From Unio delphinus (taxonomy: Eukaryota > Mollusca > Bivalvia > Unionida > Unionidae): 64,000 nucleotides of DNA. The translations under genes and the position numbers were made by a program. The notes beneath the pieces are model-generated. The model was not told where the DNA came from. It saw only the letters and a program-made list of their open reading frames with translations, and searched no databases. Shown piece by piece: positions 11,700 through 22,271 of this stretch. The stretch covers positions 322,501 through 386,500 of the forward strand of contig JAQISU010000171.1 of the NCBI GenBank assembly GCA_029339505.1. The letters run 5' to 3'. Numbering within the stretch: position 1 is the stretch's first letter; the number at the start of each line of letters is the position of its first letter.

Positions 11700-11900
11700 G
11701 AGTCATCATTACGGATCACTGCTATCTCACCTCTGTCTGTGGCGGTTCAAGTCTTGGGCTCGGCCAATAGGGGTATGTGAGAAAGCTTTCAGGTAGTTTT
11801 TCATGGGTCATTGGTTATTTCTGGGATTCTTCCTCCACAATTTATACTGACTGCCATGTATAGCCTATCTTGCGTTGAAAAATGATGCTAATCCCAATAA
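11700..11900 (+). mobile_element. second SINE copy, 5'-truncated
   Basis: Shares ATTACGGATCACTGC, CTATCTCACCTCTGTCTG, GTGAGAAAGCTTTC, CTTCCTCCACAATTTATACT and CATGTATAGCCTATC with the copy at 11316. It lacks the A-box head and is more diverged. Confidence 0.75.
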
Positions 11901-12149
11901 TATCACATAGAAACAGGCATTATGTCAGATATGGTAACTTATTCCAAACCATATGCTGAGTTTTACAATCTAAAAATACAGAGCAGAATGCATTACATTA
12001 GATAAAGTAATATGGTCCAAACAGTATAAAGATTAACAACTTTAATCATTAGAAATTTCCCATGCTTTTAGCATAAATATCTTAATAATTCAAAATTTAA
12101 CTAAATATCAGTGGTAATGTTGATCACTTGACATGGGTGGTTATTAAAG

Positions 12150-12262
12150 CCCCTTATCCCTATTTAGCATTGGCCTCTAACCCTAACCCTTATCCCTATT
12201 TAGCATTGGCCTCTAACCCTAACCCTAACCCTTATCCCTATTTAGCATTGGCCTCTGGTGTA
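12150..12262. repeat. interstitial telomere-like repeats
   Basis: Three units of CCCTTATCCCTATTTAGCATTGGCCTCT are separated by runs of CTAACCCTAACC. The CCCTAA (TTAGGG) core is the telomere motif of vertebrates, molluscs and many other animals. The flanking unit is not telomeric, so this is an interstitial satellite seed. Confidence 0.7.
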
Positions 12263-12659
12263 ATCTGATGACTTTTATCCGATTGGGAACTATGGAATAA
12301 CCTATATTGTCCCAATGTTCTTGTATGATCAATGACTACTGATGTTTCTTGATTCTTGATTTTGTAAATTTTCTATTTTGCCCTTACGTATGTAAGTTGT
12401 CTTAAAAGAAGACAAGGTAAACTGTGGAGCTCAGCACTAAACGGTGATAAAGGGATTGAATTGCCACTCCTCTACATTAGTCTACTCATATTACGTGACT
12501 ATTACAAGTTACATGATTAACAATAGTTGCTAACCACTCTTAAGATATTTATATTCAGAAATTTGCGAAATTACTACTGATCATGAATTGTCCATACCAA
12601 GGAAGCAGCATTTTCAGTTGTAACTGGCAAGTACCTATTAACAAAACAGCTTACAAATA

Positions 12660-13405
12660 CACAGTAGCGAGCATATATCCACTATGGTAACTTGGTTCGG
12701 ACCATCAACATACTTATATCCACAACGGTAACTTGGTCCAGACCATCACTGGGGTTAATAGCATACTTATATCCACTATGGTTGCTTGGTCCAGACCATC
12801 ACAGGGTTTAATAGCATACTTATATCCACTATGGTTACTTGGTCCAGACCATCACTGGGGTTAATAGCATACTTATACCCACTATGGTTGCTTGGTCCAG
12901 ACCATCACTGGGGTTAATAGCATACTTATACCCACTATGGTTGCTTGGTCCAGACCATCACGAGGGTTAATAACATACTTATATCCTCTATGGTAACTTG
13001 GTCCAGACCATCACAGAGGTTAATAACATACTTATATCCTCTATGGTAACTTGGTCCAGACCATCACAGGGGTTAATAACATACTTATATCCTCTATGGT
13101 AACTTGGTCCAGACCATCACAGGGGTTAATAACATACTTATATCCTCTATGGTAACTTGGTCCAGACCATCACAGGGGTTAATAACATACTTATATCCTC
13201 TATGGTAACTTGGTCCAGGCCATCACAGGGGTTAATAACATACTTATATCCTCTATGGTATCTTGGTCCAGACCATCACAGGGGTTAATAACATACTTAT
13301 ATCCTCTATGGTAACTTGGTCCAGACCATCACAGGGGTTAATAACATACTTATATCCTCTATGGTAACTTGGTCCAGACCATCACAGAGGTTAATAACAT
13401 ACTAA
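12660..13405. repeat. 53-bp minisatellite, about 14 units
   Basis: Unit: GGGTTAATAACATACTTATA, TCCTCTATGGTAACTTGGTC, then CAGACCATCACAG. Units on the left are more diverged and those on the right nearly identical, a gradient typical of arrays that grow at one side. Confidence 0.9.
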
Positions 13406-14406
13406 AAGAGAAAGGTAGTCTCCTTTGTGCAGAAACTTTTGTCTGTTATACCCACCAAGTGAAAGTTTTGATATTATTTTAACATAATAGTCATATAATG
13501 CCATGTAATAACAAATAATTGCAGGTTCTTGTTCTGTTTTGCCTGGTTATAAAGGTTCAGTGTTTATTACATATTCTCATAATAGATGGTTTTTCTTTTG
13601 ATGCCACAGTGATATGTGATTGGTTTTTCATCATCTCATTGACTTCCATGTAACATAATAACACTACATTTTTAGCATCGTCCAAGCAAAATATTTTTTG
13701 ACTAGTTAAAACCTATCTTTCATGAAATGATAGACTGGTCATGTAGTCTTCACAAAATACAAGACATATCTCACATTTGTTTAGACATGTGGCTATGTAA
13801 CAGTCATTATGTTAAAAGGGTATATTCATATCACGTGATAATTAGAGTAAAGCAAAAAATATAACAGGTAACATCACGTATTCTTTCAAGATTCAAATAC
13901 TGCAATTTAAACCAAAAAAAATCTACCATGTAAAGTCATGCATTAATTGTAGGAAACAATAATGTTATTTAAATAACAAATCTATTTTGTAATCTTTTAG
14001 GATATCAATGATACAAGCTAAACCACACAACTCTTATTTCTTTGGAGATACATTTTGTATCCAGATAAAAGTGAAGCATTGTGTTGATGCAAGCACTATT
14101 CCAGTAATCAGTTGTTTAATGGAAGACTTTTATGATTAAATATAGTACCTGTTTGGACGAACGTTCTTTCCAAGTATTATTGTATATTATACAGTGTTGT
14201 ATTTTTGGTTTGTGTCGCAACATAATTTAGTAAGTAGGCCAGTCTGTTTGTTTCTTATATAAATAAAGAAACTTATAATTTATGTAGTATTTTGTTCGGA
14301 AGCGCCATGGTGGGTCAGCATATAAGGATTGGACATGAAACCAGAAGGGTGTGGATTCAATTTTATCCATTTTTTTCAGTTGGAATCGTATATCACTTTA
14401 AGAGCT
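13406..14406. other. host spacer, no gene seen
   Basis: AT-rich. Segment 14295-14380 has a vaguely tRNA-like head and a GGGTGTGGATTCAA box and may be a SINE scrap. Otherwise nothing is recognisable up to the left end of element C. Confidence 0.4.
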
Positions 14407-14551
14407 AGCAGCAGTGAGGGTGAACAGACTAAATCGAAACGTCACCCTTTTTAATTACCAAATCTACTAATGGTGACTAACATAGAAGTCAGTTCAATGA
14501 CTTCACCTAGATTGACCCAAACAAATGTTGTAGTCGACCCTCTCTGCTGCT
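14407..14551. repeat. possible terminal-repeat unit of element C
   Basis: Begins AGCAGCAGTGAGGGTGAAC and ends GACCCTCTCTGCTGCT, the same inverted tips that bound the terminal repeats of A and B. It is 145 bp long and lies about 220 bp before the first gene of element C. It is the likely left terminus of C, or a short solo derivative. I see no convincing target duplication around the 145-bp unit. Confidence 0.55.
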
Positions 14552-14774
14552 CTCTCCATGTGTTAAATTGTCAATCTGAGGATAAAAAAATCTTGTATGT
14601 AAATCAAACAAAATTAATAATTCAGACAAAGGTTCAAACTGAGATTTTTTTTTAACTCTGAGTAATATTCTTCATCGGTGCTGCTACAAATTAGCCAAAT
14701 ATTTTATCGCAAATTAGCCAAAAATATTTTATCGATACATGTAATTAAATCATTATATATATATCAATAAAAAT

Positions 14775-15953
14775 ATGTCAAATATCGGAGAAGCATATAC
14801 TACTAGATTTGCTCGAGAACGCCAGGAAGCAATCAAAAAATATATTCCTTTGAGAGATTCGCTTCGAAGAAAACTTCAAGAACAACATGAGTCACAAGTT
14901 GATTACGTAGAAGGTACAGAAAAATTATTTAAACCTGTTGCTGCAACAACTGAGAAAGTTGTGTGGGGAGATATCACTAATCCAGAAAAAAGAAACCTCT
15001 TCTTGGGACAATACAAGAAACCGCTAGGGCAACACAAGAGATTTATCAAGATCTTCCAGCTAGAATAGCTGTCGCACAACCTCAACAAGATATTGATAAA
15101 ATTTACACTGAAATAGCTGATGTGAAAGAAAAACATGCATCTCAACCTAAAGCAAAAAGAGAAAATGTTGAATTGATTAGTAAATTTAAGGAAGGTGTTA
15201 TTGAAGATCTTAAGGAAAAAGTTAAAACGAAGGATTTTTTTCGTGCTGCATATGATAGTTTTTCTCGAAAGTCTGATATTTTAAAACCTAAGTATGTTTA
15301 AATGCTGATAACTATTTTAAATGGCTATATCATGTGTACTACAATAAAATTCAGGCTAGACGTGATGACCCAGTATATAGTGAATATATTATCGATATAC
15401 ATAGATTCGATTTAGAAGAAACTCGACAGCAAATAGAACAACAACAACCCCAGTATCGACTACCTCCACCATTGCAACAAATGGAACAACACCCCGCCCA
15501 CCAATATCAACTTCCTTCATCTCCGGAACAAATAGAACAACAAAGGATGACGTTGGATGCTGAAAAATTTAGAAGTGATCAAATAAAAGAAAAGGTGAAA
15601 AAAAAAGAAAAAGGAAGAGGTGGAACAAAACAGGGAAAAACTGAAACAAAAAGAAACTAAACGGCGGGAGAAATTATGCTCTTCACTAGGTACGGAAAAA
15701 GATCCTGGTGATGAGTTTTGGCGCTACTTCAGGAAGTGGGTTTAATACTCAAGAAAATGATCCTATCACCTGCCGTAACAGCGTCATCGCTGACGTGGAT
15801 AAACTAGAAATCCTCATAGGAGGCAAACGCGCTGGAAATACTTCTCATGAAATTATCAACGAAATATCTGATATTTGTCGACGATTATTTACCGGTGGTA
15901 TCATGGACATCAATACCTATCGGGAATTTATCGATGAAATTACAGATGACTAA
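14775..15953 (+). pseudogene. scaffold-like virion protein of element C, frameshifted
   Basis: Homologous by eye to the B copy at 41712-42858. The N-terminal motif TTRFARERQEAIKKYIPLRD matches the B motif TTRLARERLAKIKNYIP. The C-terminal motif, ADVDKLEILIGGKRAGN then ICRRLFTGGIMD, matches the A and B copies. Three open frames (14775-15068, 15334-15660, 15708-15953) lie in different phases, so at least two frameshifts are needed. The middle is Gln/Pro-rich. Total length is about 390 codons. Function is unknown. Its position just before the pX-like and MCP genes, and its charged, low-complexity middle, suggest a scaffold or tegument-like role. The ATG at 14775 follows an AT-rich leader. Confidence 0.6.
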
Positions 15954-15997
15954 AGCCCTTGACACATAATTTAGATCATGGTGAATGAATAAATAAA

Positions 15998-16394
15998 ATG
16001 ATCGTACACAATACGTATCGTAGACCAAGAATGATCAGAGTAGTAAACTCACGATTACCAGTTTATGAAATAACCTATGGAGATGGATATGGTGATGTTC
16101 TTCCGGTTTTTTTTTACTAGGATAGCCCCAAAAGCAATACCATGTTATTCGCGACAAAGCTCCTAGCGCACTCGGTGATCTTGTCGGTAAAGCGTTTACA
16201 GAATTTTACGGTTATTACAACGAAAAAAAACCCAACTGAAATTACCATCTACTGAAGTTATGCCTGCAAATGAAAGTAAAATAATAAATCAGGCCGCAAC
16301 CCAAAGAATAATGGATCTGGCTGATGCATCATTAAAAGAAAATGAAGATAACATAACCGCTAGTCTGATAGCAGGAAGTGGTCCTCGTAGATAA
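15998..16394 (+). pseudogene. pX-like basic protein of element C, frameshifted
   Basis: Starts MIVHNTYRRPR and continues to the Tyr/Gly motif YGDGYGDVL. It ends in ASLIAGSGPRR just before TAA. The YGDG motif followed by a basic, helical segment, and the terminal IAGSG plus Arg, match the A and B copies. A poly-T tract at 16107-16116 marks a frameshift. Small basic proteins in this position of Polintons and adintoviruses are compared to adenovirus core protein pX; that parallel is inference here. Confidence 0.5.
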
Positions 16395-16425
16395 TTACAA
16401 ATTAGATCATAGTAATTACAATACA

Positions 16426-17363
16426 ATGTTTAAGCGTGAAATTGATACAGCATTGGATATGGGTGAACCAGTTCGTAAAAATGATTCCTTGCGCGATTAT
16501 CAATATTATTCTTTCGATGCAGTACAACCAAATCAACGTGGAAGAATAGAATTACATGTACACGATACAAGTCGGTATTTCTTACCCGCTGAGGCATTTA
16601 TCGAAGTCGAGGGGCGACTTATAAAAGTAGACGATACCAATTATGAAGCTGCTACTAAAATTACTTTAGTCAATAATGATATTATTCAGTAGGGCCACAT
16701 ACATCATTGATGAAAAACATCGAATCATGTTTGCAACATGTTGATGTTGATACGACGATACTTGGTCTAGCAAGATACTCTGATGACTATTCAAGATCAG
16801 CTGGTCCATCGATGATGTTTGCAAAGGATACGACTATTCATGCAGATCACACAGATTTAACTATTGGTAATGTAAGAGCCACAGACGTAAATGCAGTATT
16901 ATCAAGAAATAATAATTTTTACCTTGGACTTGCAGCACGTAAGTCAATGTTGAACGCTAATGGAGAATTTCGTGTGTAATTCCATTATCTCATATTTTTG
17001 GATTTTGCAGAGATGTTAGAAAGGTTATATTTGGTGCTAAACACACTATAGTACTTGACAGAAAAGACTCAGACTTTGATGAAGTCTGGAGACAAAATAA
17101 CGATAGCAAAATTATCATTGTTGATGCCGGTAATGGTTTCATCTATCACAGAAGAAAATAAATTACTTTCTTTCATGAATCAAGGTGGTAAATCACTGCT
17201 ATCGTAGAAAACAATGACTACAGATAGTACTCAAAGTAATGGTGCTGGTCAATTTACATGGCATATATCAGCACAACAAGGGGTTTCAGCACCACGAGAT
17301 ATTTTTTTATCGCACTTCAGGAAAACGCACTAGTAAATAATCAGAAAAAGTACGATGATATTT
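16426..17363 (+). pseudogene. major capsid protein of element C, N-terminal part
   Basis: Aligns with the intact A copy from MFKREIDTAL through RDYQYYSFDAVQPN, HVHDTSRYFLPAEAFIEVEG and GLARYSDDYSRSAGPSMMFA. There is a stop at 16690 and shifts near 16700 and 16980. It ends at 17363, where element B is inserted with a TATTT duplication. The gene resumes at 52341 and again at 60477. The protein would be the double-jelly-roll MCP. Confidence 0.82.
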
Positions 17364-17538
17364 AGCAACAGAGGGGGCGAATCGGACAACTTTTTATAGG
17401 CATCTATTCAGAAAATTAAGGTTTCCTCGAAAAGCGAATCGGACAGGCGTCGATTCGGCAAACTAAGGCTTCCTAGAAATCGTAAAAAAAAGGCATGCTT
17501 GAGATGCCATGGTTGTTGTCGCCGCCCCCTCTGCTGCT
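17364..17538 (+). repeat. element B left terminal inverted repeat
   Basis: Pairs with 52151-52335. The outer end reads AGCAACAGAGGGGGCG and the inner end CGCCGCCCCCTCTGCTGCT, an inverted copy of the tip, so the repeat is itself bounded by inverted tips. It ends 37 bp before the stop codon of mCP. Confidence 0.85.
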
Positions 17539-17575
17539 ATGGGTTAACAATGAAAATCACTACAATGAAAATCAT

Positions 17576-17990
17576 TTAGGACTTCACAAACAGACTAATT
17601 TGTAGAACCTCACCTTGTAAATCAATTAGATTATTAGACTGGTCAGTGAGTCTGAAATTAATTCTCGTTAGTGAATCATTATGACATCGCATATAGACTG
17701 GATTAATTGGATCCTCAACAATTAGAAATCATGGAGGAGCTGTTGGTGCAAATGAATATAAAATATATCCCTGCTGAGCTTGATTTGATCGCTCGAGATT
17801 TATTTGATATCTACCTTCGATAACATCACATACTAAATTCAATGCTATCACCGAGGTTATATTCACGTTGAACGGAGCGATATGCCTACCGCCTCCGTCT
17901 GGGTCATTATTATGTTTGAGGATAGTTGTTTGTGGTTCTGTTAATTTTTTCCATGTGTCATGGATTTTTTTGAAACCTTCATCGATGGCA
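17576..17990 (-). pseudogene. minor capsid (penton-like) protein of element B, C-terminal part
   Basis: The minus-strand reading ends with the conserved tail TDQSNNLIDL followed by a Leu-rich strand and VKS, as in the intact A gene. Also visible is HNNDPDGGGRHIAPFNVN-like sequence. Element A interrupts the gene at 17990/31234 with a TGGCA duplication. The N-terminal part is at 31234-32212. Confidence 0.82.
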
Positions 17991-18482
17991 AGCAGCAGAG
18001 AGGGTGAACCCTACAACGTTTTTAGACAAAATTTTGATTGAATCCTTAAAACGAACCTTCCTACGATCTCATTTTAACCAAAAAAAATGTCTCAAGGGAA
18101 AACCCTACAACGTTTTTATACAAAAAAATTGATTGAAATCCTTAAACAAACCTTCCTACGAAATCTCATTTTAACTAAAAAAATGAAAACGGAGATTTTA
18201 CGATTTTTCAATCAAAATTTTGATTGAAATCTTAAAACGAGCCTTCCTACGATCTCATTTTAACTAAAAAAAATGTCTCAGGGGCATACCCTACAACGTT
18301 TTTAGACAAAATATTGATTGAAATTTTAACGAGCCTTCCCTACGAAATCTCATTTTAACTAAAAAAATGAAAACGGAGACTTTTACGATTTTTTAATTAA
18401 TTTTGGTCGCAACTTGTTGTCGTTCACCCTCTCTGCTGCTGAACTTTCAGTTCTGGGTTAATAATTTTTTTACGATGAAAAT
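17991..18482 (+). repeat. element A left terminal inverted repeat
   Basis: Pairs with 30743-31233 at near identity. Inside are about four 93-bp subrepeats (CCCTACAACGTTTTTAGAC recurs at 18009, 18103 and 18289). The inner edge at 18422-18440 is TTCACCCTCTCTGCTGCT, an inverted copy of the outer tip. The mCP stop codon lies 5 bp further in. Confidence 0.92.
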
Positions 18483-18486
18483 TCTT

Positions 18487-19851
18487 TTAGGACTTCACAA
18501 ACAGACTAATTTGTAAAACCTCATCCTGCAGATCAATCAGATTATTGGACTGGTCTGTGAGTTTGAAATTAATTCTGGTTAGCGAATCATTACGGCATCG
18601 CATATAGACTGGATTAACTGGATTCTCAATAATTAACCATCCTGGAGGAACTGTTGGTGCAAATGAATATAGAATATATCCCTGCTGAGCTTGATTTGAT
18701 TGCTCGAGATTTATTTGATAACTGCCTTCGATAACGTCACACACTAAATTTAAAGCTATCACCGAGGATATATTCACGTTGAACGGAGCGATATGTCTGC
18801 CGCCACCGTCTGGATCATTATTGTGAGTCAGGATTTTTATTTCCGGTGATGTTGTTTTTTTCCACGTATCATGAATTATTTTAAAACCAACATCGATGGC
18901 ATCACTGAGAAGTTTTTTTAGTTCTGGTACGTTATATCCTGTTAGTTTGAATGTTGGAATGTCTTCTTCGCGTATATTATATTTTGTGGCAAACTCTGTT
19001 CTCGTTATAGGATTACTGTCACCTAATACCACTTGAATGATTCGCAAATGAAATGTTTCCATGTCATCGATGATTTTATTGCATGTTTCTACGACGCTGA
19101 TAAATTCATCTCGGGTGAGAGAGCCAGATTTAAGAGATATTAACAGCAGCGAAAAATCATTATTCATCGCTGTGAAATTTTCATCGATGATATCTTGTCG
19201 AGTTGCGTGATATATTGGGTTGTTGTAGTTTTTCACTACAGTGAAAACTATTAATTCCTTGTATTCTCTATAACTTTTTACTGGATTATCGGGTTTTATC
19301 ACGTCGGTGACATAATCATTTTTTTGTGGTTCGGGTATATCAACGGTTTTTCCCCCGGGTGGTAATTCAGGCCATCCTAGTACGGTTCTAATAGAACTCT
19401 GATAGATATCTACGACGTATCCTTCTGTGCTTATTTCAATTGCGGATGATAGCGTCGGCTCATGAACCGTTATAGCGATTTTTGATTCTTTTCCAGTAAT
19501 CGATTTTATTCTACGCGCGAATTCATCATTGATTTGTTCAATTTGATATGATCCGGTTGGTATTGAAACGACGTTCCAGTCTGGAGTCCCGTCTGGTTTA
19601 TTCTTATTCGCGAACACCAGTGAATTATTCGGTTGTTGACCACCAAATGATTTTGATCTGATATTAGGCCAACTGTGATACACTCGTAGTTTTGCTAGCG
19701 CTATCTCCTTCACGGGGACTGGGCTAGGAAAATTTACACTAAACTCGGGTTTCGTAGATGTTATTGATATCATGCTTGTTTGTACTGGGTTCGTGTTCTC
19801 CACTATTTGTTGAAGTAATTCCATCGGTGTTGTCATCGTTGCTATACTCAT
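18487..19851 (-). CDS. minor capsid / penton-like protein, element A (intact)
   Basis: An uninterrupted 454-codon gene. Residues about 25-100 (TSTKPEFSVNFPSPVPVKE, LRVYHSWPNI, SLVFANKNKPDGTP) and the C-terminal end (VYMRCRNDSLTRINFKLTD, then NNLIDLQDEVLQISLFVK) form two beta-rich parts around a charged middle. The C-terminal strand pattern, ending in a Leu-rich beta strand after a polar turn, is typical of Polinton mCPs, which form a single jelly roll equivalent to the penton base at capsid vertices. It overlaps the end of the TM gene in another frame. It is the gene nearest the terminal repeat and probably the last of a late cluster. The fold is inferred from pattern and position. Confidence 0.78.
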   Translation of the reverse strand: MSIATMTTPMELLQQIVENTNPVQTSMISITSTKPEFSVNFPSPVPVKEIALAKLRVYHSWPNIRSKSFGGQQPNNSLVFANKNKPDGTPDWNVVSIPTGSYQIEQINDEFARRIKSITGKESKIAITVHEPTLSSAIEISTEGYVVDIYQSSIRTVLGWPELPPGGKTVDIPEPQKNDYVTDVIKPDNPVKSYREYKELIVFTVVKNYNNPIYHATRQDIIDENFTAMNNDFSLLLISLKSGSLTRDEFISVVETCNKIIDDMETFHLRIIQVVLGDSNPITRTEFATKYNIREEDIPTFKLTGYNVPELKKLLSDAIDVGFKIIHDTWKKTTSPEIKILTHNNDPDGGGRHIAPFNVNISSVIALNLVCDVIEGSYQINLEQSNQAQQGYILYSFAPTVPPGWLIIENPVNPVYMRCRNDSLTRINFKLTDQSNNLIDLQDEVLQISLFVKS

Positions 19852-20085
19852 GCTGTCGCTCTAATTTTGACATCGCGGAATCAAAAATACTGACCATCAC
19901 TGAGAACTCAGTATCCGATATCGTTGATATCGTTGATGTTATTGAGATCATTCTGGTTTTTGGGTTCGTGTTTTCTAATTCCATCGGTGTTGTCATCGGT
20001 GTTATACTGTTGTTGTCGCTCTAATTTTGATATCGCGGAATCAAAAATACTGAGCATCGCTGAGAACTCACTATCTAATATAATT
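19740..20085 (-). repeat. tandem duplication across the TM/mCP gene overlap, element A
   Basis: The segment with TCGCTCTAATTTTGACATCG, CGGAATCAAAAATACTGA and GGTGTTGTCATCG occurs twice, at about 19790-19915 and 19980-20085. It duplicates the C-terminal end of the TM gene together with the start of mCP. Element B has an equivalent duplication (32103-32490); D does not. Confidence 0.75.
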
Positions 20086-20462
20086 GTATTATCGAGTGAC
20101 GACGATATCATCGAGGATAATTGCGAGTACGCGGTTGATACAATATGAAATTGAATTAAGTAATCTTGCAGTTTACTCTGGCTGCATGATGATATCTTTT
20201 TTGTTATCCCGGTTGATATACCCGCGATTGTAGCCACCGCAGAAATGCAAATTGGAACTGCGACCGGGGAAATCATTGTAACCGATGCTAGTATTATTCC
20301 GGCGCCAGTGAGAACGCTTGACACAGAGTACACAATAATATCAATCGCGGTGATTCTTCGTCGGTATTTTTTTATTTGTATTTGATACTCCTCGGCGAGG
20401 GTTTTGAGTCTAGTTTGAAATTCTCTGACCTGATCATAGCGACATTGCGTTGATGAAATCAT
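19908..20462 (-). CDS. two-TM membrane protein, element A
   Basis: 184 codons. The N-terminal part is a charged helix (REFQTRLKTLAEEYQIQIKK, YRRR) that could form a coiled coil. It is followed by two hydrophobic segments (IIVYSVSSVLTGAGIILASV and SPVAVPICISAVATIAGIST). The C-terminal part is amphipathic and Ser-rich (STAYSQLSSMISSSLD). The same gene lies between fibre and mCP in B, C and D, so it is a core gene of the family. I know no named homologue. A role in an inner virion membrane or in cell fusion and egress is possible but unproven. The C-terminal tail varies because of the adjacent duplication. Confidence 0.68.
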   Translation of the reverse strand: MISSTQCRYDQVREFQTRLKTLAEEYQIQIKKYRRRITAIDIIVYSVSSVLTGAGIILASVTMISPVAVPICISAVATIAGISTGITKKISSCSQSKLQDYLIQFHIVSTAYSQLSSMISSSLDNTIILDSEFSAMLSIFDSAISKLERQQQYNTDDNTDGIRKHEPKNQNDLNNINDINDIGY

Positions 20463-20590
20463 TTTTATTTTAAAAACGCTAGCGTTTTCAATTGTGAAAT
20501 TTGAAGGATTTTCCTTTCAATTGAAACCACTAGTAAAAATCCATAGGATTTTCAGTTTTATTATTTACTTAAATCTGCTAGTGTTTTCAA

Positions 20591-21716
20591 TTATTCTATA
20601 ATCGATTCGGTTTTATTATCGGACGCGGGGGTACCAAGAAATTCTATTATCCAGGGTAGCGACTCCCTAAGCACAGACTCGTCGAAGTTGTTTATGGTGA
20701 TTGACAACGGGATTGGTATCCAGGGTGGAGGTTTTGGTATTTTATCATATATATACGTCAGCGTGTTAACACCGGTAATATCTGTCATACTGAAACGCAA
20801 ATCAAATTTACGTCCGTGTATTATTGTAAATCGGTAGCAACCTGGTACACCAGTATGTCTGTGGCCGACACGAAGAAAATTTATGTTTCCACGGACCCAA
20901 TCAAGGGTTCCACTATCAACTACGTATACGATGTTGCGAACGGAGATGGCTTTGTGTGGAATTTTTACTTTATTGGCAATCTCCACGAAGGTCGGGCCTA
21001 CTACCATAGGCGGGGTTCCAAAGAATCTATTGATGGCTTCGTTGATGGGTTTTTGTTCGTCAAACGCGCTTTTAATTTCCGCGAGAGTCATACCTACCAC
21101 AAATGGGGATCCAAAGAACTTATTAACAATTTCGCTGATGGGTTTTTGTACCTTTTCAAGATTTTCTATTAGTTTAGAAATATCATTGTAAATATCAAGA
21201 TAATTTGCCTTGATTTCTTTTCATTCATCATCCTCTCCGCGTCCTTGTTAAAAAAGAATAGCGATAGAAAGTTTTTAATTTCAGCGAGAGTCATGCCAAC
21301 CACAAGCGGGGTTCCAAAGAATTTATGTATGACATTTTTGCGAAAAGAATTATAACCTCGTATATGATCATCCAGCTCACGGCCGCGGGTGAAAATCATG
21401 CTGTCGTGGGCGGTAATTGCGTCGGTGATCGTAGACACAAGTGCGCCTGGTTTAAGTCGTCCGCCGCTGGAATACAGCGCAATAGAGTTTTCAGTGGCGT
21501 CGTGTTGTCGTATCAAAATATCATCCAACGACACATTACTGCTTTTTAATTTACCCTGGCGATCTTGAAATACAACTATTTCATTGGGATCAACATCTGT
21601 TAAGTTCAAAGTCTCAGCGATTTCATCTTTAATTTTTTTTTTATATCCTTGATAGAATCAGGGGATGCAACGCCATCGGGTTTAGGTTTCAGAGGTCTTC
21701 CCCAAATATCAATCAT
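20591..21716 (-). pseudogene. fibre-like protein, element A, frameshifted
   Basis: Starts MIDIWGRP (ATG ending at 21716), directly after the protease stop. N-terminal domain: DEIAETLNLTDVDPNEIVVF and QDRQGKLKSSNVSLDDIL. A short motif FFGTP-VVGMTLAEIK is then repeated three times in a helical shaft. The C-terminal part (NIVYVVDSGTLDW, CYRFTIIHGRKFDL) looks beta-rich, like a receptor-binding head. Shifts at a poly-T run (21637-21645) and near 21100-21240 split it into frames 21169-21609 and 20591-21100. The modular plan of anchor, repeated shaft and beta head fits a vertex fibre. This is inferred from architecture, not from homology. Confidence 0.6.
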
Positions 21717-21717
21717 A

Positions 21718-22155
21718 TTATTGTAAAACTCTTTCTCTCTCTAAAAAGCGATTGCTGGTGTATTCATTTACGACAACATGAGGTGGTTTTCCCCTTGGGT
21801 TACTCAAGGAGTTAGAAATAGCATCAAGAACATTTAATACTTCGCTGCCGCATATAGGTGGATCAATCATCGTTTGTGTTGGTAGCGTAGAATACCAACT
21901 CTTCATTGGAAAAGTTTTTATATAACGCATGAATTCCTTCGGCGGTGCTAATCCATATGAATCAAAATAGACAATCCCACGTGGATCAATAGCGTATGCA
22001 ACCCAGTGAGTTCCAGGTCCGGTGCTGTTATCGAGATTAATGATACCGGTTTCAACGCTGTTGGGTTGTGTCGGTAATTGATCCTTCATAAAAACACCTC
22101 TGAAGTTTTTTATGGCGAGTTTTTTAGCAGCATCGAGTAAATCAAAATTGGACAT
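21718..22155 (-). CDS. adenovirus-type cysteine protease, element A
   Basis: Start taken at MSNFDLLDAAKK, which is conserved in all four copies; the frame is also open upstream to 22203. Catalytic features of the adenain (C5/ULP1-like) family: His in GPGTHWVAYAID, Asp in YFDSYGLAP, and Cys in PPICGSEVLNVLDAI. About 145 residues, shorter than adenovirus protease (about 200). It would mature capsid proteins inside the particle. The frame reads LEREREL-like GAG/AGA codons at the end and stops just before the fibre ATG. In B and D the two genes stay in frame. No lesion is visible in this copy. Confidence 0.85.
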   Translation of the reverse strand: MSNFDLLDAAKKLAIKNFRGVFMKDQLPTQPNSVETGIINLDNSTGPGTHWVAYAIDPRGIVYFDSYGLAPPKEFMRYIKTFPMKSWYSTLPTQTMIDPPICGSEVLNVLDAISNSLSNPRGKPPHVVVNEYTSNRFLERERVLQ

Positions 22156-22271
22156 AGGCACTAGTAAACCGGTCCTAGTCTTAGACCTTTTCCGCTGTAC
22201 CACGAATACGGGGTTCCTGGTAGTCTTAGACCCTTTCCCTTTTTTTTATACCCCTTCCCCGTTGCTTTCTT

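Noticed and set aside
14295..14390. tRNA-derived SINE fragment
   Set aside because: Only a weak tRNA-like head and one box-B-like word; too short to support.
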